Shown one piece after another: positions 1 to 11,966 of a stretch of 64,000 bases of DNA (its first letter is position 1; each line of letters starts with the position of its first letter). Under the pieces are notes generated by a model. The model was given only the letters and a program-made list of their open reading frames with translations, searched no databases and was not told where the DNA came from. The DNA is taken from NCBI GenBank assembly GCA_030789695.1, contig CM061139.1, positions 109,962,837 through 110,026,836 of the forward strand, in the 5' to 3' direction. The stretch is from Scilla litardierei (lineage: Eukaryota > Streptophyta > Magnoliopsida > Asparagales > Asparagaceae). Both the position numbers and the translations under genes were made by a program.

Positions 1-2684
1 ATAGCCGTCGCCGCCCTCGACTGCACCGCCCCGCTCCGCCGTCACCGCCGCTTCCCCCTCCGACACAGACCGCCCCTGCCGCTACTTCCGACGAGCGAAC
101 ATCCCCCATGCAACGGGCGACGTTAGGTAAGTTTTTAAAACATATTTTTTTAATATACGTATTTGTATTGATGTATAGATACGCGGATATATAATTATAT
201 ATGGGATTTATTGGATTTAAATTCATAGTAAATAATATATGCATCAGAAAAATGCAAGACCAGCTCCAGAAAATCAGAAATAACGATCTGGACCCAATGA
301 CACTAGTTTCATCTCAATCAGACGCTTAGTTTTTCCAGAATTAATTTTTAAGCCTAAAAGTTAAATAGGTAATTTTCATTCAAAAATCAGTAACTTGCTA
401 TTTTTACATAAACTGATACGTGATAAAAATATATGTTAAAGTACTCTTCGAGACGGTCATTTTGACAGCTCATTTGCGACTTTTCGATGCACATTGCATC
501 TGAAATAAATTGTTGAATAATTACGTTACTTAATTAAAAATTAGTTTTTAAATCTATTTTGAGCTTTTAAAAATTATAAAAATTACTACAAACTTCAGAA
601 AAATATTGTCTCCTATAGTAAAATTCTTTTCATCATATCTAGCCTATACAAAAATTTAAAACACTTTTTGACAACGTTTTAACCAGTTTTAAAAATCAAA
701 ACGACCAATTAAATAGATAGAAATAGGGTAGCCTGTAACTAATGAGTTCTTGTGTTTGCAGATACTAATTCTTGTGCACCAGTATCTTTATAAGCTCTAG
801 CTCCAACCTCGTCTTACCACGACGATCTCAAAAAGAGTAAGTCACTCTAATTCTAGTTTTAGAAATTTAGATAGTGTACTCGTATGAACTTAGGACCTCA
901 TATATATTCTCAGAACAGCTATTGACTTGAACCAATGATTAGAGACTTAATTAACTATAGAACTAATCAATAGTGGAATGACCAAAGGACTAAATTGAGA
1001 TAGTGCACTTTTATGGAATTAAATATCATATAGTTGTTGGACTTCAAAGCATTGCTCAGGACTAAATTGAGATAGTGCACTTTTATGGAATTAGATATCA
1101 TAGTTGTTGGACTTCAAAACATGGCTCAGGACTGATATTCTCTATTGAGGCTTCTAACTTGACTTTTCAACAAGTAAATACCATATATATGTATTTGTTG
1201 TACTCATTGATGGATGTATTGTTGTACATATTGTTGGATGTACGAAATGATGGGCCTATGAGGCCATACGGATACAGATACGGATACGGACACGGATGCT
1301 GATACGGTTATAAATGTGAAATGTGATACAACACGGGATACGGGGTAGTCTTCAGCTACAAAGTGTGCGGGAGTGACCAGGTCCACCATTATTTGGTAAG
1401 CTGTACCATCACCCTGAAGGGGATGGTAGGTACATATTCCACGAGTTGCTCCATGGGATGGGTGCACTTCTGGTTGCATATCGTACACTCGAGCTAAGAC
1501 TGTTGCACTAGCATGATTGATACCAGTGCCCATGAGGCTATATTGATACGAATACCCGTATGAACATTGGATTATGATAATACACGGGATACGGGGTAGT
1601 CTTCAGCTACGAAGAGTGCGGGAGTGACCGGGTCTACCCTTATTTGGTAAGATGTACCATCACCCTACAGGAATGGTAGGTAGATATTCCACGAGTTGCT
1701 TCGTAGGATGGGTGCACTTCTGGTTGCATATCGTACACTCGAGCTAAGGCTGATGCACTAGTTTGATTGATGTTGCACTAGTTTTATTGATGTTGCACTA
1801 GTTGATTGATACTATTGTCCATTCACGACTACTGACTTGATACGACTATTCTACTGACTAAGTCGTGACTACTCGAACGTGATAGAACAGTATAATAATG
1901 AGTGTTCTTAAATTACTACTGAATCAGTGTCTAGAAAGTAATGGAAAGGGGGTTGGTAAACCAAGGGACTTGTTCCTGCGGTCTTTGAAGTGATCTGTGC
2001 CTTCAAGCCCTGACTGCCAGGCTAATTTGGGAATTAAACTAGACTTCTTATTATAAGGCCCGCCTACACTATTAGATAGTTAAGCGACGCTCATCTTCTT
2101 TTAAGTATTACTACATCTACTGGATGTCTTACTATTGTCATCCCATTGCCGGTAGGTTAAAAAACTGTTGCTACCATATGCCATGCCACAGTTATTACTT
2201 TTGCACTTGTACAGACACCTTTACTTTACGCATTACATGCACCTTACTTACACACTTGAGCATCCACCAATGCTTTACTCATCATGTCTGTTCTTACTTT
2301 ACTTTTTGCACCTGCCTGACCATCTTTCTTTTACTATAGTATGTTCCATACTTTTGTACTCCTTTATTTCTATTGCTAGAATTGTTGTGACTTACATATG
2401 GTTCCATCTCTGTGCAGACGACGTCCATATGGAGGTAGATTCTCTTGAGTTAATAGCGCCAAAGTTCGACCCTGAGTCCGCAGCTTTCAGAGCTATTTTC
2501 AGTTGTGTATTATTTTCTTTCATGTATCTTGTTGGAACATTTTTGTACAGTATGGATTGTAATAATTGGACATTATTTGGGTATTTTGTACATCTCTGCA
2601 TCGTGGCTATTTTGTTTTCACTGGTTAACTGCAGGACCTGCGCAAATATCAAAAAGTAACGGGCCCGGGAAACGGGTCGTTACA
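1..2684 (+). repeat. 5' LTR of the LARD-like element (partial)
   Basis: This is the 3' two thirds of the left LTR. It aligns with 8544-11238 with substitutions and small indels. It ends at ...GGGTCGTTACA; the next bases (GTTTTGGTGGCCCACG) may be a primer-binding site, as they contain a TGG a few bases from the LTR end, but I cannot assign a tRNA. The first part is GC-rich (Ser/Pro-type low-complexity ORFs), then AT-rich. A possible splice donor (GTTAG/GTAAGT) lies near 125. Confidence 0.8.
1331..1820 (+). repeat. Tandem duplication inside the LARD LTR, 251-bp period
   Basis: The motif ACACGGGATACGGGGTAG starts at 1331 and again at 1582. About 230 bp after each copy are similar, ending near GCACTAGYNTGATTGAT. 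The same pair is present in the right LTR (near 9879 and 10130), so the duplication predates this insertion. A GGATAC-type short repeat lies just before it (about 1265-1300 and 9818-9850). A shorter duplication of about 70 bp (ATAGTGCACTTTTATGGAAT) lies at about 1000-1130. Confidence 0.7.
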
Positions 2685-4437
2685 GTTTTGGTGGCCCACG
2701 CAGGTCCGCGCTACCTATCTCGTGAATAATATAGCAAGATCAGGATGTACGATATAAAATACTCAAATAGAACTCTCGAGTACAGAATGTCTCGAGTGTT
2801 CACCTGTATACTGGTGAAACGTCCTTATTACCATCTTCATTAGGTCTTCCTTGATTCTCATCATCTTCTTTGAACTCTTAACCCTTGTCTAGAAATTTGT
2901 GTTCCATTCCTTGGATATACCTTCCCTAGTAACCTCCTTTGCCAACAGTTAGAGTGATTTTTTTCAAAAATTAAACTATCTACCTACTTCATCAACATCA
3001 CCCTTCATTCATTTAGCGATGACCACTCGATTGTCCTTCTTAGTCTTGGAGTATTTATAGTTGTGCTTGCTCACGCATACTCTAGCTACGTTTATTATAA
3101 GGATGGTAGCATTCGATTTTTGATCATCAGAGGTTCGGATTCGATAATGGAAGTGAATTGAAGGACGCTCAGAAGTATTTGAGGATGCTATTAGAGAATT
3201 TGAGACGAGCCAAAACCGACGTGCAAGTGTAGGCTGTTACGTCTTCTTGAGATCATATTTCTATTCTAACCCCTATTTTCATCTTGGGCCAGATTCTCCA
3301 GGAGTTGAACCTCTTTTCCACCTACTGTCTTACCCCTCTTTATTTCTTTTTGTCACCATTCTCACCTCGAGCCCCGGTCCCGCCTAACCTAGCCTACCTA
3401 CCGACGACTTTCAGTGCCCCCCTCTTTAAACCCTCCTCTCTTCCTCACCAAGCCATTCTGTGGCTTCCCCTACGACTTCCACTCCTCCTCCCAACCTCTC
3501 CCCCAAGCGAGCTCAACCCATCTCGCCACAAGCTCCTTCGGTCACACCCGAAGCTTCACCACCCAATCCCATTCCAGTGACACCAGTCACAGCCGTTGAT
3601 GGATCACCGACGATTTTTGGGATTTTTGGCCTTAGCGACAACCCTCGCCGCCACCCTCGCTGTTGCCGTGTGGTTGAGATCTTGGAAGGTCGATGTTCTT
3701 GGTGTTCTTTCAAGATCCTTGTCCTGGATCTTACCCCTTAAGGTGTCCCGCTTCGTTTCCTTCTTAGGTCCACTCCTTCATGTTTGTTGGATCGTGAGTT
3801 ATTGGTCGTTGAATTGTTTAGGGTTGATGGTGATAACCGTAGATGTCGACCAATGGTGTTGGCAAGGAGTATCTTTGGGGATGAGTATTGGATTACTATT
3901 GGCCTTAGGTGTTGAAGTTGGATGTCAGTCTTGTGCTCGGATTTGGGAGACGGCTAGGATGTTGACTTCTTGTTAGAAGTTATGGAGATTGTTGGAAGAA
4001 GTGGTAGCGATGATCTTGACCCGTGAAAATTGGCCTTATATTTGCCTTTTAGTGTCGATCTGGATATTGGCTTGTAACTTGGTAGCATGGCAGATAAGGT
4101 CTTTTGTGTTCGGCTAGTTAAGTTGTAACAGCGCGAATGCATATGGATTAGCCCTTACGTTTATGTATGCTATGTCGATGATTTACTTGGTTAAGACCCA
4201 GTAGTCATCATTGACATGAGTTGGAAATTTTAAACGTTATGTTCTTCTTTTTAGTATGGTTTAATAGCTTACTACTGACTTATCACCTTAGGTTCCAAGT
4301 TCGAACAGATATTATCATAATAACTATCATTGCATGTAACACCAAATTTACTTTTGGCTACTTGGAAAGTCGAGATAAGTATTATGATGATACTAATCTC
4401 AGGACTACTTACGGAAGCTATGGTGATGTCAATAGTA
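2685..4437 (+). other. Internal region of the LARD-like element, no recognisable gene
   Basis: This 1.75-kb stretch runs from the LTR end to the Helitron. It holds scattered short ORFs, including a Pro/Ser-rich one at 3460-3741, but I find no gag zinc knuckle, protease DTG, RT YxDD or integrase motif in any frame. I treat it as non-coding spacer of the element, perhaps a decayed gag. Confidence 0.5.
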
Positions 4438-4569
4438 TCTATTATACAATTCAGGACCTTTTTCAAACTTTGTCCTACGTGGCGGTTTTTGTCCTACGTG
4501 TCATAATAAAATATGACTAGGACAATTGTTTTAAACACAATTTTAAAAAACTACGGTTTGGAAAAAAAC

Positions 4570-4733
4570 GGGTTTAAAACCTACTTTTCCCGTGCAATTC
4601 CTTTTCACGTTCACTCACCTTCAGAAATTACTTTCCCTTCAACATTCCCTCAATTCCATGACTTCACAAACCCTCAAATTTTCCGGCTCTCGGCGAGACG
4701 TTCACAAATAATGGCGTCCTCCGGTATTCTCCC

Positions 4734-4773
<40 letters not shown>

Positions 4774-5290
4774 GGCCTTCGTTGATTTCATCTGGCCTTC
4801 GTTGATTTCGTTATTTTCATCTCAAGTGCATGTGCATTTTGTGTCGTGTGCATAGTTCTTTGCAAGCATGGAAATATCATTCAGGACTCCAAAATTGGTT
4901 CTCTGGATCAAGCATAGAAATATCTGAACAAAAATTATTTTTCTTCAAAATAAAGTGATGGTATTTGGATACTTGAACGAAGACAGTGAGCATTCTGATC
5001 TTCAGCGTGTGTGCTTTGATCCTTTAAAGATCGCGTCTCAGTTGATCTCTTATTTTCATGTGGCGATATGCGACGTAAACGGGTCCCTCCTCCTAACTCC
5101 GACATCGCCCGACCCAAAATCTGATACACTCCCTGATGTTGGAGCAATCGGTCGAAGAAATCACCGGTTTGAATTTCCGTCCAGATCTCAGGTTATTCGA
5201 TCATTCATCATTCTTTTCTTTCGTTTCTTTTCCTTTCGCAATTCTTTCCTTTCCTTTCCTTTTTTTTGTTTTTGCGTTTAATCTTGTGGA
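4570..5290 (+). other. Gene-like sequence of unknown origin inside the Helitron
   Basis: This part has a UTR-like CT-rich leader, a (CT)n microsatellite, and an open frame from 4955 to 5281 whose first 75 codons look coding-like. A plausible splice donor context (TCTCAG/GTTATT) sits near 5191. I could not match the translation to a family. It may be the first exons of the same gene as the downstream syntaxin exon, or a second captured fragment. Confidence 0.3.
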
Positions 5291-5790
5291 TTACTGAATA
5301 TATGAGCAATTTAAGCCATTCAAAAGTCCCAATATTCAACAATAAACATATCCTAAAATGTATACCAGATATTTTTTTGAATATTGTGACTGTTTGAACG
5401 GCTTCTCCGAATAAAGTTACAAGCTTAGTGTTGGATTCCAAAACTACACAATTATATGAATGGTATTTTAATGGTCGCATCGTCAATGTGAACCCGACTT
5501 TCTTGGTTAGTATGGTTCATGGGGATCCATGATAATTTTCACAGTTCCGTTTGCTTATTCATAGCTGCCCACATTTAATTATTTGTGATTCATGTAGTGA
5601 AATGTTTTGCAACACTGGTTCTTTTTTTTGAGAATTATGTATTTTAATGTTCCTGCTATATATTTTGATTCCTGCTATATATTTTTATTTCTTCCCCCAA
5701 CTATTTCACCCGTTTGTTTACATCGATCTGCTTCAGCAGCTTCACATTATTATCTCCTGTTAATGTGCGTCTTAACATATATTTTGCAGT

Positions 5791-6127
5791 AGCCAATGGA
5801 TCATCAATGTTTACTGATCATGCCTTGGAAATAGAGGAGCTCACTGCTTTGATAAAAATAGACATTACAGCTTTGAACGTAGCAGTTTAAGATTTGCAAG
5901 TGCTTCAGAATGCAGAAACAGTAAATGGAAACTACTCCAATGATCAAATTGTACATGTAATTACCATTTTCGAAGACCTGAAGAACAAACTAATGGCAAC
6001 TACCAAGCAAGATTTTTTCTACAAATGCATCAATACAAAATCCCTTCATGCATCAGCCTAAAACATTCACGGAAACACCGCCATGGTCAAATGCATCAAG
6101 CGCCACAAATGGCTTACCATCTTCAGG
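5791..6127 (+). pseudogene. Fragment of a SYP31/SED5-type Golgi syntaxin gene captured by the Helitron
   Basis: Translation from 5793 gives a run matching the plant SYP31 family: an EIEELTALIK-type segment, a D-I-T-A-L-N stretch, D-L-Q-x-L-Q-N, G-N-Y-S-x-D-Q, then E-D-L-K-x-x-L-M-x-T-T-K-Q. In SYP31 this segment lies between the N-terminal motif and the SNARE helix. The family acts as a Qa-SNARE in ER-Golgi transport. The exon is bounded by a good acceptor (TATTTTGCAG before 5791) and a donor (CAG/GTAAGTCC at about 6127), so genomic DNA with introns was taken rather than cDNA. There is an in-frame stop (TAA near 5888) and the 3' third has diverged. No SNARE helix or membrane anchor follows. 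It is a dead fragment. Confidence 0.75.
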
Positions 6128-7005
6128 GTAAGTCCATTTTTCATATTTCCAAATGTAATTGCCAGAATTTTAACATGGGTTCCCTATGTAAGTTTGTTTC
6201 CACCAAAAATCTTTCCATTCGTTAACCCATGCAGAAGCATCAACAAATTCATGTTTTTAAATTGCCATAAAATTGATTAACTTTTTACTGTTTATTGCAT
6301 GGTAAAACACATTGAAATCATTTCAGTTTTCATTTATGCATAGTTCGGATGTGTTGGATCATATCCAATGGAGCAACATAATTGCCAATTTTTAAATTTG
6401 GGGTGATACAATCCGCATCATGGATCCCATATTAAATAGCTTGGTCTCCCTCCCTCCCTCCCTCTCCTTCTTTATGTTTTCATCCCATATTAAATAGCTA
6501 GAGTATACTAAGAAGCATTACCCAAGGACGCTTGCAACATGTACAAAAAGATGTGTAGATTACAATGCCCATACTGAAGTTTAGATGTTTTAATGGGATC
6601 TAAATATTTAGTTTAACCTGATATTCACTCTCATGTGATCTTTTGATCTTTAATTCTACTTTTAAATCAGGTTTGCATCTATCTTCTGTTTCATCCTTTT
6701 TTATATGGCAAAAGTCTTGAACTGTTTAATTCAAAATGCATATGTTTTTTATCATGACCCTTCAATTTTTGGATATCCAACTTGATATTTGTATACCATG
6801 ACCCTTTATATTTGTTTACCATGCCCTTGAATTTTCCATCTTGATCGGCATATTGTGTTCTCAATATTTTTGTGCGGAGTATCTGTAACATATTCATCTC
6901 TGTTTTAAGGACCATGAATGCTGAAGAAGTGTATTTTGTGTCCTCCTCGGTGTCCCCCCTTTGCTGACTTTCCTCCTCGGTTTTACACACGAGATACAAC
7001 CTTCG

Positions 7006-7035
7006 CCGTGCCCTACGGGCACGGGTTATGACTAG
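7006..7035 (+). other. Helitron 3' terminal hairpin and CTAG end
   Basis: CCGTGCCC and GGGCACGG form a GC-rich hairpin with a TAC loop in otherwise AT-rich DNA. It is followed by GTTATGA and CTAG/T. This matches the established Helitron terminator (hairpin, short spacer, CTRR, target T). Confidence 0.85.
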
Positions 7036-7146
7036 TGTATTCATATATAACATCTCTTGTTTTCTTGATGCTTTAATATCACATTATCTTTCATGTTATT
7101 TACAACCTAATTTACTAGGTTACTAACTTTTTTATCATTTATTTGC

Positions 7147-7218
7147 TTGAGCTTCTTCAGAACAAAGATTATCTGTTTAAGAAATTCTGAGGACGGAATT
7201 ATTTTAAGGAGGGTAGGA
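7147..7218 (+). pseudogene. Possible relic of the pol C-terminus plus polypurine tract of the LARD parent
   Basis: Just before the right LTR a short frame reads an L-R-N-S-E-D-G-I-I-L-type ending. Tekay chromovirus polyproteins typically end with a similar E-D-E-rich tail right at the polypurine tract. The tract itself is AAGGAGGGTAGGA (7207-7218), touching the LTR start at 7219. The purine tract is clear; the pol remnant is inference. Confidence 0.5.
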
Positions 7219-10200
7219 TGTAATGGCCTGTTTTCATCAACACAACTATTTACTTATTTAACCTATTTTCAAATTTTTTTAAAAAACAATTTTATACTGG
7301 TTCGTCAGGAGTTTTACGATTTCAAAATTTTCTTATAAAAATATTTTGAAGTATCAGACTAGTTATGGAGTATTTTAGTAAGTCGGGTTTCGTCAAATAC
7401 ATCAAAATAATCTGGTAAAAATTCATTTTCAATTATTACCGCTTTGGCTTAATGAATTTATTTTCTATACAAACAACATCGAAACGTTTTCAAACATTTA
7501 TGGTATCATACTATGATCATTTAGGGCTTCCCACATTAATTTCGTAATTTTCTGAAGTCAAATCAATAGAAAACCCGCAAATCCACTTCTTGAACGTTTT
7601 GGCCTAAAACTTGTATTTCCATAGCTCAAACCCCGAAACGGACTTCGTATTCGTGATCCTCGTGACGATACGATCACATGGGTATGTTTTCGTAATTTTT
7701 CAGACACGTTTACTAGTAGAGACAAAATCGTAATTTCGTTACAATTTCATTATTACCGTCACTAATTACCCTACCTAATTACTAATTACATTAACCTAAT
7801 TAACTATTAGATTAACCTTACCATAACTAAAACGTGTTAGGGGACACGTTTATACTTTTCAACTTTAGTCAAAAAGTATACCTATTTTCATTAATTACTT
7901 ACCTAAAATATTAAATAAGTTTGACTAAACATTTAATTAAGCAGGTTTGACTACTAAAAAGCTTGATTATTTAAGCCCCTAACCCTTAACTCACGCACCC
8001 AGTGACACACTCAACCCACGCACTGTAAATCCCTTAGCCTCTCTCCCTCTCCCAGGATCTCTCTCGCCCGCTCTCTCTCAAATTTCTCTCACCCTAAACC
8101 CAAGCTACGCACACACAGACCCATGCCTCCCACACTCTCACACACAGAGTGTTTCACTCTCACACTCTTCTTCATCGGAGAGACCCACGGCGAGCTCCCT
8201 CCACAGCCGCATGTCCACGCTCTGGAGCTTCGACCATCGCCTCTGCCCCTCCAAGCGTCGCCCAGGCTCCCCTCTCCGACGAGAAGCCACCGTCGTCGCT
8301 GCTTCCTCCAAGCTCACCCGCACGTCGCTGCACGCCTCCGCCAGCAACCCTCGTCGACGAACCCCGCTCCACCTTTAGCGTCCCCTCTCCGAGCGCCGCT
8401 CCCCGCCTCCGTATCCTCACAGCGCCCCCGAACGACGCCGACAGGCCACCTAGCGCTCTGTGCCTGCAATGCCATCGCCGTCGTCTCCTCCCCCTCTCTG
8501 TCATCAGCACAATGACGCCACCCAGCCTCGAGAGCTCCGCCCAACAGCCGTCGTCGCCCTCGACTGCACCGCCCCGCTCCGCCGTCACCGCCGCTTCCCC
8601 CTCCAACGCAGACCACCCCCGCCGTTACTTCCGACGAGCGAACGTCCCCCATGCAACGGGCGACGTTAGGAAAGTTTTTAAAACGTATTTTTATAACATA
8701 CGCATACGTATTTATGTATAGATACGGGGATATATAATTATTTATGGGATTTATTGGATTTAAATTCATAGTAAATAATATAGGCATCAGAAAAATGCAA
8801 GACCAGCTCCAGAAAATCAGAAATAACGATCTGGACGCAATGACACTAGTTTCATCTCAATCAGACGCTTAGTTTTTCAAGAATTAATTTTTAAGCCTAA
8901 AAGTTAAATAGGTTATTTTCATTCAAAAATCAGTAACATGCTATTTTCACACAAACTGATACGTGATAAAAATATATGTTAAAGTACTCTTCGTGACGGT
9001 CATTTTGACAGCTCATTTGCGACTTTCCGATGCAGATTGCTTCCGAAATAAATTGTTGAATAATTACGTGACTTAATTAAAAATTAGTTTTTAAATCTAT
9101 TTTGAGCTTTTAAAAATTATAAAAATTACTACAAACATCAGAAAAATATTTTCTCCTATAGTGAAATTCTTTTCATCATATCTAACATATACAAAAATTT
9201 AAAACACTTTTTGACAACGTTTTAATCAGTTTTAAAAATCAGAACAACCAATTAAATAGATAGAAATAGGGTAGCCTGTAACTAATGAGTTCTTGTGCTT
9301 GCAAGTACCAATTCTTGTGCACCAACATCTTTATAAGCTCTAGCTCCAACCTTGTCTTACCACGAAGATCTTAAAAAGAGTAAGTCACTCTAATTCTAGT
9401 TTTAGAAATTTAGATAGTGTACTCGTATGAACTTAGGACCTCATATATATTCTCAGAACAGCTATTGACTTGAACCAATGATTAGAGACCTAATTAACTA
9501 TAGAACTAATCAATAGTGGAATGACCAAAGGACTGAATTGAGATAGTGCACTTTTATGGAATTAAATATCATATGGTTGTTGGACTTCAAAGCATTGCTC
9601 AGGACTAAATTGAGTTAGTGTACTTTTATGGAATTAGATATCATAGTTGTTGGACTTCAAAGCATTGCTCAGGACTGATATTCTCTGTTGAGGCTTCTGC
9701 CTTGACTTTTCAGCAAGTAAATACCATATATATGTATTTGTTGTACTCATTGATGGATGTATTATTGTACACATTGTTGGATGTACAAAATGATGGGCCA
9801 ATGAGGCCGTACGGATACGGATACGGATATGGATACGGACACAATACTGATACGGTTATAAATGTGAAATGTGATACAACACGGGATACTGGGTAGTCTT
9901 CAGCTACGAAGTGTGCGGGAGTGACCGGGTCCATCCTTATTTGGTAAACTGTACCATCACCCTGAAGGGGATGGTAGGTAGATATTCCACAAGTTGCTCC
10001 GTGGGATGGGTGCACTTCTGGTTGCATATCGTACACTCGAGCTAAAACTGTTGCACTAGCGTGATTGATACCAGTGCCCATGAGTCTATTTTGATACGAA
10101 TACCCGTATGAACATTGGATTATGATAGTACACGGGATACGGGGTAGTCTTCAGCTACGAAGTGTGCGGGAGTGACCGAGTCCACCCTTATTTGGTAAGC

Positions 10201-11238
10201 TGTACCATCACCCTGCAGGAATGGTAGGTAGATATTCCACGAGTTGCTCTGTGGGATGGGTGCACTTCTGGTTGCATATCGTACACTCGAGCTAAGGCTG
10301 ATGCACTAGTTTGATTGATGTTGCACTAGTTTGATTGATGTTGCACTAGTTGATTGATACTATTGTCCATTCACGACTACTGACTTGATACGACTATTCT
10401 ACTGACTAAGTCGAGACTACTCGAACGTGATAGAACGGTATAATAATGAGTGGTCTTAAATTACTACTGAATCAGTGACTAGAAAGGAATGGGAAGGGGG
10501 TTGGTCAAACAAGGGACTTGTTTCTGTGATCTTTGAAGTGACTTGTGCCTTCAAGCCCTAACTGCCTGGCTGATTTGGGAATTAAACTAGACTTCTTTTT
10601 ATTAGGCCCGTCTACACTATTAGATAGTCAAGCGATGCTCATCTTCTTTTAAGTATTACTACATCTACCTAGATGTCTTACTATTGTCATCCCATTGCCG
10701 GTTGGTTAAAATACTGTTGCTATCATATGCCACGCCACAGTTATTACTTTTGCACTTGTACAGTCACCTTTACTTTACACATTACATGCACCTTACTTAC
10801 CACACTTGAGCATCCACCAGTGCTTTACTCATCATGTCTGTTCTTACTTTACTGTTTGCACCTGCTTGACCATCTTTCGTTTACTATAGTCTGTTCTATA
10901 CTTTTGCACTCCTTTATTTCTATTGCTAGAATTATTGTGACTTACCTACGGTTCCATCTCTGTGGTACCGCAGACGACGTCCATATGAGGTAGATGCTCT
11001 TGAGTTAATAGCGCCAAAGTTCGATCCTGAGACCGCAGCTTTCAGAGCTATTTTCAGTTGTGTATTACTTTCTTTCATGTATCTTGTTGGAACATTTTTG
11101 TACAGTATGGATTGTAATAATTGGACACTATTTGGGTATTTTGTACATCTCTGCATCGTGGTTATTTTGTTTTCACTGGTTAACTGCAGGACCTGCACAA
11201 ATCTCAAAAGTAACGGGCCAGGGAAACGGGTCGTTACA
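7219..11238 (+). repeat. 3' LTR of the LARD-like element, 4020 bp
   Basis: It starts TGTAATGGCC after the polypurine tract and ends GGGTCGTTACA. The first 1.3 kb has no counterpart in the window because the left LTR is cut by the window edge. A TATA-like ATTATTTAAGCCCC lies near 7966, followed by a CT-rich initiator-like region (8035-8090). ORFs of 100-190 residues at 8123-8721 are Pro/Ser/Arg-rich low complexity, overlap on both strands, and are not counted as genes. Confidence 0.8.
7966..7980 (+). promoter_or_regulatory. Putative LTR TATA box (LARD)
   Basis: ATTATTTAAGCCCC stands in AT-rich U3-like sequence, followed about 70 bp later by a CT-rich stretch. The position fits an LTR promoter; no transcription evidence is available. 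Confidence 0.4.
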
Positions 11239-11526
11239 GCGAAGACTGTGGCTGTGCACAAGGGTGGCGAAGCCCCATCGACGGGCGAACAGGGGTCGGC
11301 ATCCTCTCTAGTCTGAGCAACAGATGGGAACAAATCCACATGGCCAACAGCAGCGGCATGGGTCCGAAGCCCTATGCTGCGCGTGTAGTCGTCGGGCAAA
11401 CCTAAACGACATCAACTGGAGAAGCCCCTATGGGCCAATCATACACAAATAAAAAAATTTGTAGGTCGATATGTTTCCACCGAAAAGAAAAAAATGAAAT
11501 CCTCTGTGCAACAGCTCCGATACCAA
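11239..11526 (-). mobile_element. 5' internal leader and PBS of a truncated Copia element
   Basis: Read on the minus strand, the LTR at 11527-11966 is followed at once by TTGGTATCGGAGC (about 11514-11526), the initiator-Met tRNA primer-binding site used by plant Copia elements. About 275 bp of leader or early gag-like sequence follows (a minus-strand frame opens at 11399), then it is cut by the LARD 3' LTR at 11238. The rest of this Copia element is not in the window. Confidence 0.65.
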
Positions 11527-11966
11527 TGTCGAAGTTCTCCGACGAGGAACGAATACATCACCTAGATGATTGCAGCGGAATAGAGGAGCGTTGGATCGTG
11601 TTTGGAATCACCGAAGGAAACCGAGCGGATTTCACCGCCAAGATACCTCTTGATCTTCTTCTTCTTGCGGGTTGTTGTGTTGGGAGAGAGGGGAGAGAAC
11701 GCAAAAATATTCGATCCTTTAATTCTCACAAACAATGGGGTTTAAATAGGAATTAAAGGGGTCAGTTTTCTACCGTTGGAAAAACTTAACGTTAACAAAT
11801 AACGTAAGGGTAGTTACAAAACAAATTTGCATTAGGAACCCTAAACTTCTGTAAATTGCAATTATCCACCAAGGCTAATTCAATTTACATATAACTCATT
11901 TAATAATAATATATTTGTTATTTACCCCCTGAGTTTAACCCATCACGGGTGTACCCAATTCCAACA
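11527..11966 (-). repeat. 440-bp Copia LTR, minus strand
   Basis: On the minus strand it begins TGTTGGAATTGGG at 11966 and ends ...CTTCGACA at 11527, with the TGGTATCGGAGC PBS abutting the end. A TATA-like CCTATTTAAACCCC is present (near 11733-11747). The size and PBS suit a small Copia lineage; I cannot name it. Confidence 0.75.

Larger units (their letters stand above)
4438..7035 (+). mobile_element. Non-autonomous Helitron, 2.6 kb, with captured gene fragments
   Basis: The 3' end shows the diagnostic structure: an 8-bp perfect hairpin (CCGTGCCC-TAC-GGGCACGG, 7006-7024), seven bases, then CTAG (7032-7035) followed by T. The proposed 5' end is TCTATTATACAATTC at 4438, preceded by A, which fits insertion between A and T. 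The following TCCTACGTGGC resembles Helitron 5' sub-terminal sequence. No Rep/helicase ORF is present. Inside are a (CT)n tract (about 4738-4770), gene-like sequence at 4955-5200 that I cannot identify, and a syntaxin exon with its splice sites. The 3' end is firm; the 5' end is a best candidate. Confidence 0.7.
1..11238 (+). mobile_element. LARD-like non-autonomous LTR retrotransposon (5' end outside window)
   Basis: Positions 1-2684 and about 8544-11238 are long direct repeats. Both end with the same motif (GGGTCGTTACA), and the right copy begins at 7219 with TGTAATGGCC directly after a purine-rich tract. The two LTR ends form an imperfect inverted repeat (TGTAAYGRCCYGTTT). This gives an LTR of 4020 bp and an internal region of only about 1.9 kb once the nested Helitron (4438-7035) is removed. 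No gag, protease, RT or integrase is readable inside. Very large LTRs around a short non-coding core are the hallmark of LARDs. The 3' end (a GGACGGAATT-type motif, then a purine tract, then TGTAA) resembles Tekay/Del chromoviruses, so I infer derivation from that lineage. The LTRs differ at scattered positions (roughly 5-8% by eye), so the insertion is not recent. Confidence 0.75.

Noticed and set aside
1204..1533. 109-codon ORF with Ser/Val run on the minus strand of the LARD LTR
   Set aside because: The run comes from the GGATAC short repeat; the same region in the right LTR has a different frame layout.
8123..8721. Long Pro/Ser/Arg-rich ORFs on both strands
   Set aside because: Overlapping frames in a GC-rich part of the LARD LTR, with no domain and no support from the diverged left LTR.
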